The notes under the pieces are model-generated. The model saw nothing but the letters and a program-made list of their open reading frames with translations. It was not told the origin of the DNA and did not search any database. From contig ONDJ01000001.1 in the NCBI GenBank assembly GCA_900316575.1, forward strand, positions 310,001-374,000: a stretch of DNA of 64,000 bases, read 5' to 3'. Position numbers and translations under genes: made by a program. This DNA comes from an uncultured Prevotellaceae bacterium. Lineage in GTDB: Bacteria; Bacteroidota; Bacteroidia; Bacteroidales; Bacteroidaceae. Positions 61,322-64,000 of the stretch are shown piece by piece. Positions within the stretch are counted from its first letter, which is position 1. Every line of letters starts with the position of its first letter.

Positions 61322-62053
61322 TTAAGAACCCTGCTGCTGTGCCTGCTGGATAAGAGCATCACTGGCTACGAGGAACACCTCTACACGGCGGTTTTGCTGA
61401 CGACCGGCCGCGGTGCTATTATCGGCAACGGGATTGGCCTCACCAAGTCCTTCAACCGACTTGATTTGTGTGGCTGATGCTCCCATGGCTGCAAGTTGTG
61501 CACGTAAGTAGCTGTTCACTGCTTGAGCACGCTTCTGGCTAAGCTCTACGTTCTTGGCTGCATTCTGCTCTGCTGTGTAGCGAGCACCAAATCCCGTGTT
61601 GTCGGTATAGCCGATGATAGCCACGTCCATGTCGGGGTTCTGAGCCATAACGTTTTGGGCGAACTTGGTGAGAGCGGCTTGTGCGCTGGCACTAAGGTCG
61701 CTCTTGCCAGTAGCAAAAAGGATACCGCTGTCGAAGGTAACCTTGACGTATTTCAGACCAGTGGCTTCGTCTTCGAGTACTTCGGTCTCGGCTTCAGCAA
61801 TAGCAGCGGCTTGCTTAGCGGCTTTGTCCATGCGGTTACCGATGAGCACACCTGCACCAGCACCTACGGCTGCACCGATAGCTCCGCCGATGGCTGCTCC
61901 TTTGCCTTTGCCAGCAAGAGCACCAATGAGGGCACCAAGAGCGGCACCACCGCCGCCGCCAATCATTCCGCCTTTGGCAGTGTTGTTGAGTTCACAACTG
62001 CTCAGTAGGAGAAGCGAGCTAAGGAAGCACGCTTTGAGTTTCATAAATTTCAT
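61322..62053 (-). CDS. OmpA-family lipoprotein with glycine zipper
   Basis: 243 residues. Signal MKFMKLKACFLSSLLLLSS then Cys. Residues 28-75 are a glycine-zipper segment (GGAALGALIGALAGKGKGAA, IGGAIGAAVGAGAGVLIGNR), then a C-terminal OmpA domain with VAIIGYTDNTGFGARYTAEQ and VEGLGEANPVADNSTAAGRQ, NRRVEVFLV, which bind peptidoglycan. Anchors outer membrane to cell wall. Same architecture as YiaD-type proteins. Confidence 0.92.
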   Translation of the reverse strand: MKFMKLKACFLSSLLLLSSCELNNTAKGGMIGGGGGAALGALIGALAGKGKGAAIGGAIGAAVGAGAGVLIGNRMDKAAKQAAAIAEAETEVLEDEATGLKYVKVTFDSGILFATGKSDLSASAQAALTKFAQNVMAQNPDMDVAIIGYTDNTGFGARYTAEQNAAKNVELSQKRAQAVNSYLRAQLAAMGASATQIKSVEGLGEANPVADNSTAAGRQQNRRVEVFLVASDALIQQAQQQGS

Positions 62054-62245
62054 AAGCTGAATTGTTTTTAAGGTTAAACGTTCTGATTTATAATACTACC
62101 AAACTGGCTGTTTTGACTACAAACTTCGCCGAGTGTGAGCTTAAGTGTTGAGCTACTACCAGTTTTGCGAAGCAAAAATAGAAAGAAATTCGGCTTCGCA
62201 AGGCTTTTATACAAGAATTAACATGACTAAGGCGCAAAAAACAAA

Positions 62246-62283
62246 GGCGACCGCCTTTCCCATAAAGGGAAACAGCGGTCGCC
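62246..62283 (-). terminator. Terminator of the beta-barrel protein gene
   Basis: GGCGACCGC...GCGGTCGCC with inner TTTCCC/GGGAAA, a long perfect stem, followed on the minus strand by TTTGTTTTTT. 27 bases past the stop. Confidence 0.85.
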
Positions 62284-62310
62284 GTAACACCTTAAAAGAT
62301 TTTCTTTTTC

Positions 62311-62841
62311 TTAGAAGTTGTAGTAGAGGCCAAAGGTTACATCGGTGGCATCAAGGAAACAGCCTAAGCCATCATCTCCTTTAGCACCATAGTCGTTGGA
62401 GTCGCGATAACCAAGGAAGCCTACATGACTTACGAAGCTCAGTTTATCGGTGAGGTTCACGGCTACACCAGGCTTGATGCCTACGCCCCAATCGTTACCA
62501 GCTTTACCGCCTTTATACTTACCCGTTTCGAACTCAAAGCCACCATCGGCAAAGAGATTTACAGGACCAAACTTAGCGAAAGTGTAACGAGCATAAGGAT
62601 TTACCTTCAGACCGTTCCATTTATCACCAACACCTAATTCATTGTATGCATAGTTATAACCAAGTGCGATACCGATAGCCCAGTTGTCGCTGAGGTTATA
62701 GCCTACTTCGGGAGCGATGGTGAACTGTGTTTCATTCTGAGAGTGATTACGCCAGAAACCAACTTGGCCTCCAACATAAACCTGTGCGCTGGCAGTGAGC
62801 GTCATGAGAGCAACAACTGCCGTAAGAAGCATCTTTTTCAT
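62311..62841 (-). CDS. Small outer-membrane beta-barrel protein
   Basis: 176 residues from ATG 62841 (MKKMLLTAVVALMTLTASAQ), which starts a clean signal peptide; the longer frame to 63057 is ignored. The mature protein alternates aromatic beta strands (VYVGGQVGFWRNHSQNETQF, WAIGIALGYNYAYNEL, NPYARYTFAKFGPVNLFADG) and ends YYNF, as in 8-stranded barrels of the OMP_b-brl type. Function unknown, usually a major surface protein. Confidence 0.88.
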   Translation of the reverse strand: MKKMLLTAVVALMTLTASAQVYVGGQVGFWRNHSQNETQFTIAPEVGYNLSDNWAIGIALGYNYAYNELGVGDKWNGLKVNPYARYTFAKFGPVNLFADGGFEFETGKYKGGKAGNDWGVGIKPGVAVNLTDKLSFVSHVGFLGYRDSNDYGAKGDDGLGCFLDATDVTFGLYYNF

Positions 62842-62996
62842 AATTCTTTTTGTGTTTAGTGAAACATTAAGGTGTTTTGGTATTGCAAAGGTATGCAAAA
62901 GGATGTTAAACGACCAAGCCTTATCGCACAAAAATGCCCTCTGCAGACTCTGTGTTCTGACAAAAGGGTGTTTTTTGATAGGAATTCTAAAAAGTT

Positions 62997-63956
62997 TCAG
63001 GGCTTTTGTGCTGCAAGCCACTGGAGAATTTCTGAGATATACCCGTGAGCTAAGCACACACAGGTGTCGGCTGCTCCGTAGTAGATGCTGACTTTGTCGC
63101 CCTCGGTGAGCGCGGCGCAGGGAAAAACGACGTTCTGCACGTCACCCATCAATTCGTAAGGCGCAGCTGGGCCAAGCAAATAGTCGTAGGAGCGATGAAT
63201 GACACGCCAAGGCTCGTCCTTGTCCAACAGCACAGCTCCCATAGCATAGCGATAACCATTGCAAGTGGTAATAACACCATGATAGAACATCAGCCAACCC
63301 TCCTCTGTGAGGAATGGCACACTACCGGCTCCTACCTTGGTGCATTGCCAAGCACTTTGCTCAAAAGGTGTGGGCGACATGACGTGACGATGCTCGCCCC
63401 AATACTTCATGTCGGGCGAGAAACTCAGGAAGATGTCGCCAAAGGGGGTATGCCCGTTGTCGCTGGGACGTGAGAGCAAGGCGTATTTGCCGCCTATTTT
63501 TTCGGGAAAAAGCACACCATTGCGACAGAAGGGCAGCAGGGCGTTCTCGCATTGATAGAACGTCTGGAAATCTTCGGTAAAACCAAGGCCTATGGTGGGG
63601 CCATGGTACCCATTACACCAAGTGATATAGTACTTACCGTCTATGCAGGCGACACGCGGGTCATATTTATAATCACTATCCGTCGGGGCTCCATCGTGGG
63701 AGAGAAACTTGATAGGTTCGTGGTTGATGCGCCAATGCACACCATCAGAGGAAAAACCAGCGAAAATATTCATCTGCACACGGCGGTTGTCGCAACGAAA
63801 CACACCGGCATAACCGTCGCCGAATGGCACCACGGCACTATTGAAAATACTGTTCGACGATGGTATGTCGTAGCGACCTATGATGGGATTGGCTGTGTTG
63901 CGCCAAAGGATGTCTTTGCAGCCTTCGGGACGTGGTTGCCAGGGAATAGAAGTCAT
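62997..63956 (-). CDS. Glycoside hydrolase family 130 phosphorylase
   Basis: 319 residues, a five-bladed propeller. Recognised by [52 protein letters not shown], and the late [20 protein letters not shown] and [22 protein letters not shown]130 enzymes phosphorolyse beta-mannosides, for example mannosyl-glucose or mannobiose, releasing mannose-1-phosphate. The conserved Asp in the DPR motif is present. No signal peptide, so cytosolic. The subfamily and exact substrate are not decided here. Confidence 0.9.
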   Translation of the reverse strand: MTSIPWQPRPEGCKDILWRNTANPIIGRYDIPSSNSIFNSAVVPFGDGYAGVFRCDNRRVQMNIFAGFSSDGVHWRINHEPIKFLSHDGAPTDSDYKYDPRVACIDGKYYITWCNGYHGPTIGLGFTEDFQTFYQCENALLPFCRNGVLFPEKIGGKYALLSRPSDNGHTPFGDIFLSFSPDMKYWGEHRHVMSPTPFEQSAWQCTKVGAGSVPFLTEEGWLMFYHGVITTCNGYRYAMGAVLLDKDEPWRVIHRSYDYLLGPAAPYELMGDVQNVVFPCAALTEGDKVSIYYGAADTCVCLAHGYISEILQWLAAQKP

Positions 63957-64000
63957 AAGCGTTGGGAATATGCTGTAGTTTATTGAAAGCTTAGAGGTCG

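Noticed and set aside
61523..62060. Plus-strand frames over the OmpA-family gene
   Set aside because: Shadows created by the repetitive glycine-zipper coding sequence.

Overview
The window looks like chromosome of a Bacteroidota member, order Bacteroidales and probably Prevotella-like. The evidence is a SusC/SusD pair, a MurF-alanine racemase fusion, a GSCFA protein, the rpsU/xerC pair, etfBA with an acyl-CoA dehydrogenase, and repeated promoters of the Bacteroidales type (TTG, about 20 bases, TAnnTTTG). Genus cannot be fixed from sequence alone.

Left end (1-5.0 kb). A lipoprotein/membrane-protein pair is followed by a short segment bounded by two identical 27-base direct repeats that resemble dif, the XerCD site. 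Inside it the + strand switches abruptly from G/T-rich to C/A-rich at about 4140, in the middle of one gene. That is what a replication terminus looks like. To the right almost all genes lie on the minus strand, which would be the leading strand there. A tRNA-Pro(GGG) lies between the repeats.

5.0-8.8 kb is a degraded accessory patch. It holds a 5'-truncated ATPase gene, a fragment, a frameshifted gene, and an intact fusion of an agmatine-deiminase-type enzyme with Sel1 repeats.

9.0-31.56 kb is a mobilisable genomic island. I infer that it integrated into the 3' end of dnaK: the last codons of dnaK (31550-31563) recur at 9005-9018, and a terminator hairpin follows each copy. Next to dnaK are an excisionase-like protein, a tyrosine integrase, replication/mobilisation genes, an oriT-like region, and a MobV relaxase broken by one in-frame amber codon. 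The cargo is a tightly packed minus-strand operon of ten intact genes (24424 down to 10926). Its order is XRE regulator, WYL regulator, ThsB-like TIR, membrane protein, second TIR protein, degenerate kinase with zinc ribbon, UPF1-like SF1 helicase, HEPN protein with RNHVGH, McrB-like ATPase with a very long coiled coil, and a protein in the McrC position. A DUF1848 remnant and an AlbA_2/ATPase gene follow. It looks like a relative of the CoCoNuT branch of McrBC (coiled-coil, RNA-targeting) fused in one operon to a TIR/membrane module, and is the strongest candidate here for an undescribed defence system.

31.5-64 kb is ordinary core chromosome: dnaK, acyl-CoA dehydrogenase with etfAB, a Na+/Ca2+ exchanger, rpsU, xerC, a SusCD locus with a surface lipoprotein, a Ser/Thr kinase, AddAB-type recombination genes, a secreted nuclease, a DUF4738 lipoprotein, murF-alr, GSCFA, a TrmH-type methyltransferase, rplU-rpmA, two outer-membrane proteins and a GH130 phosphorylase.
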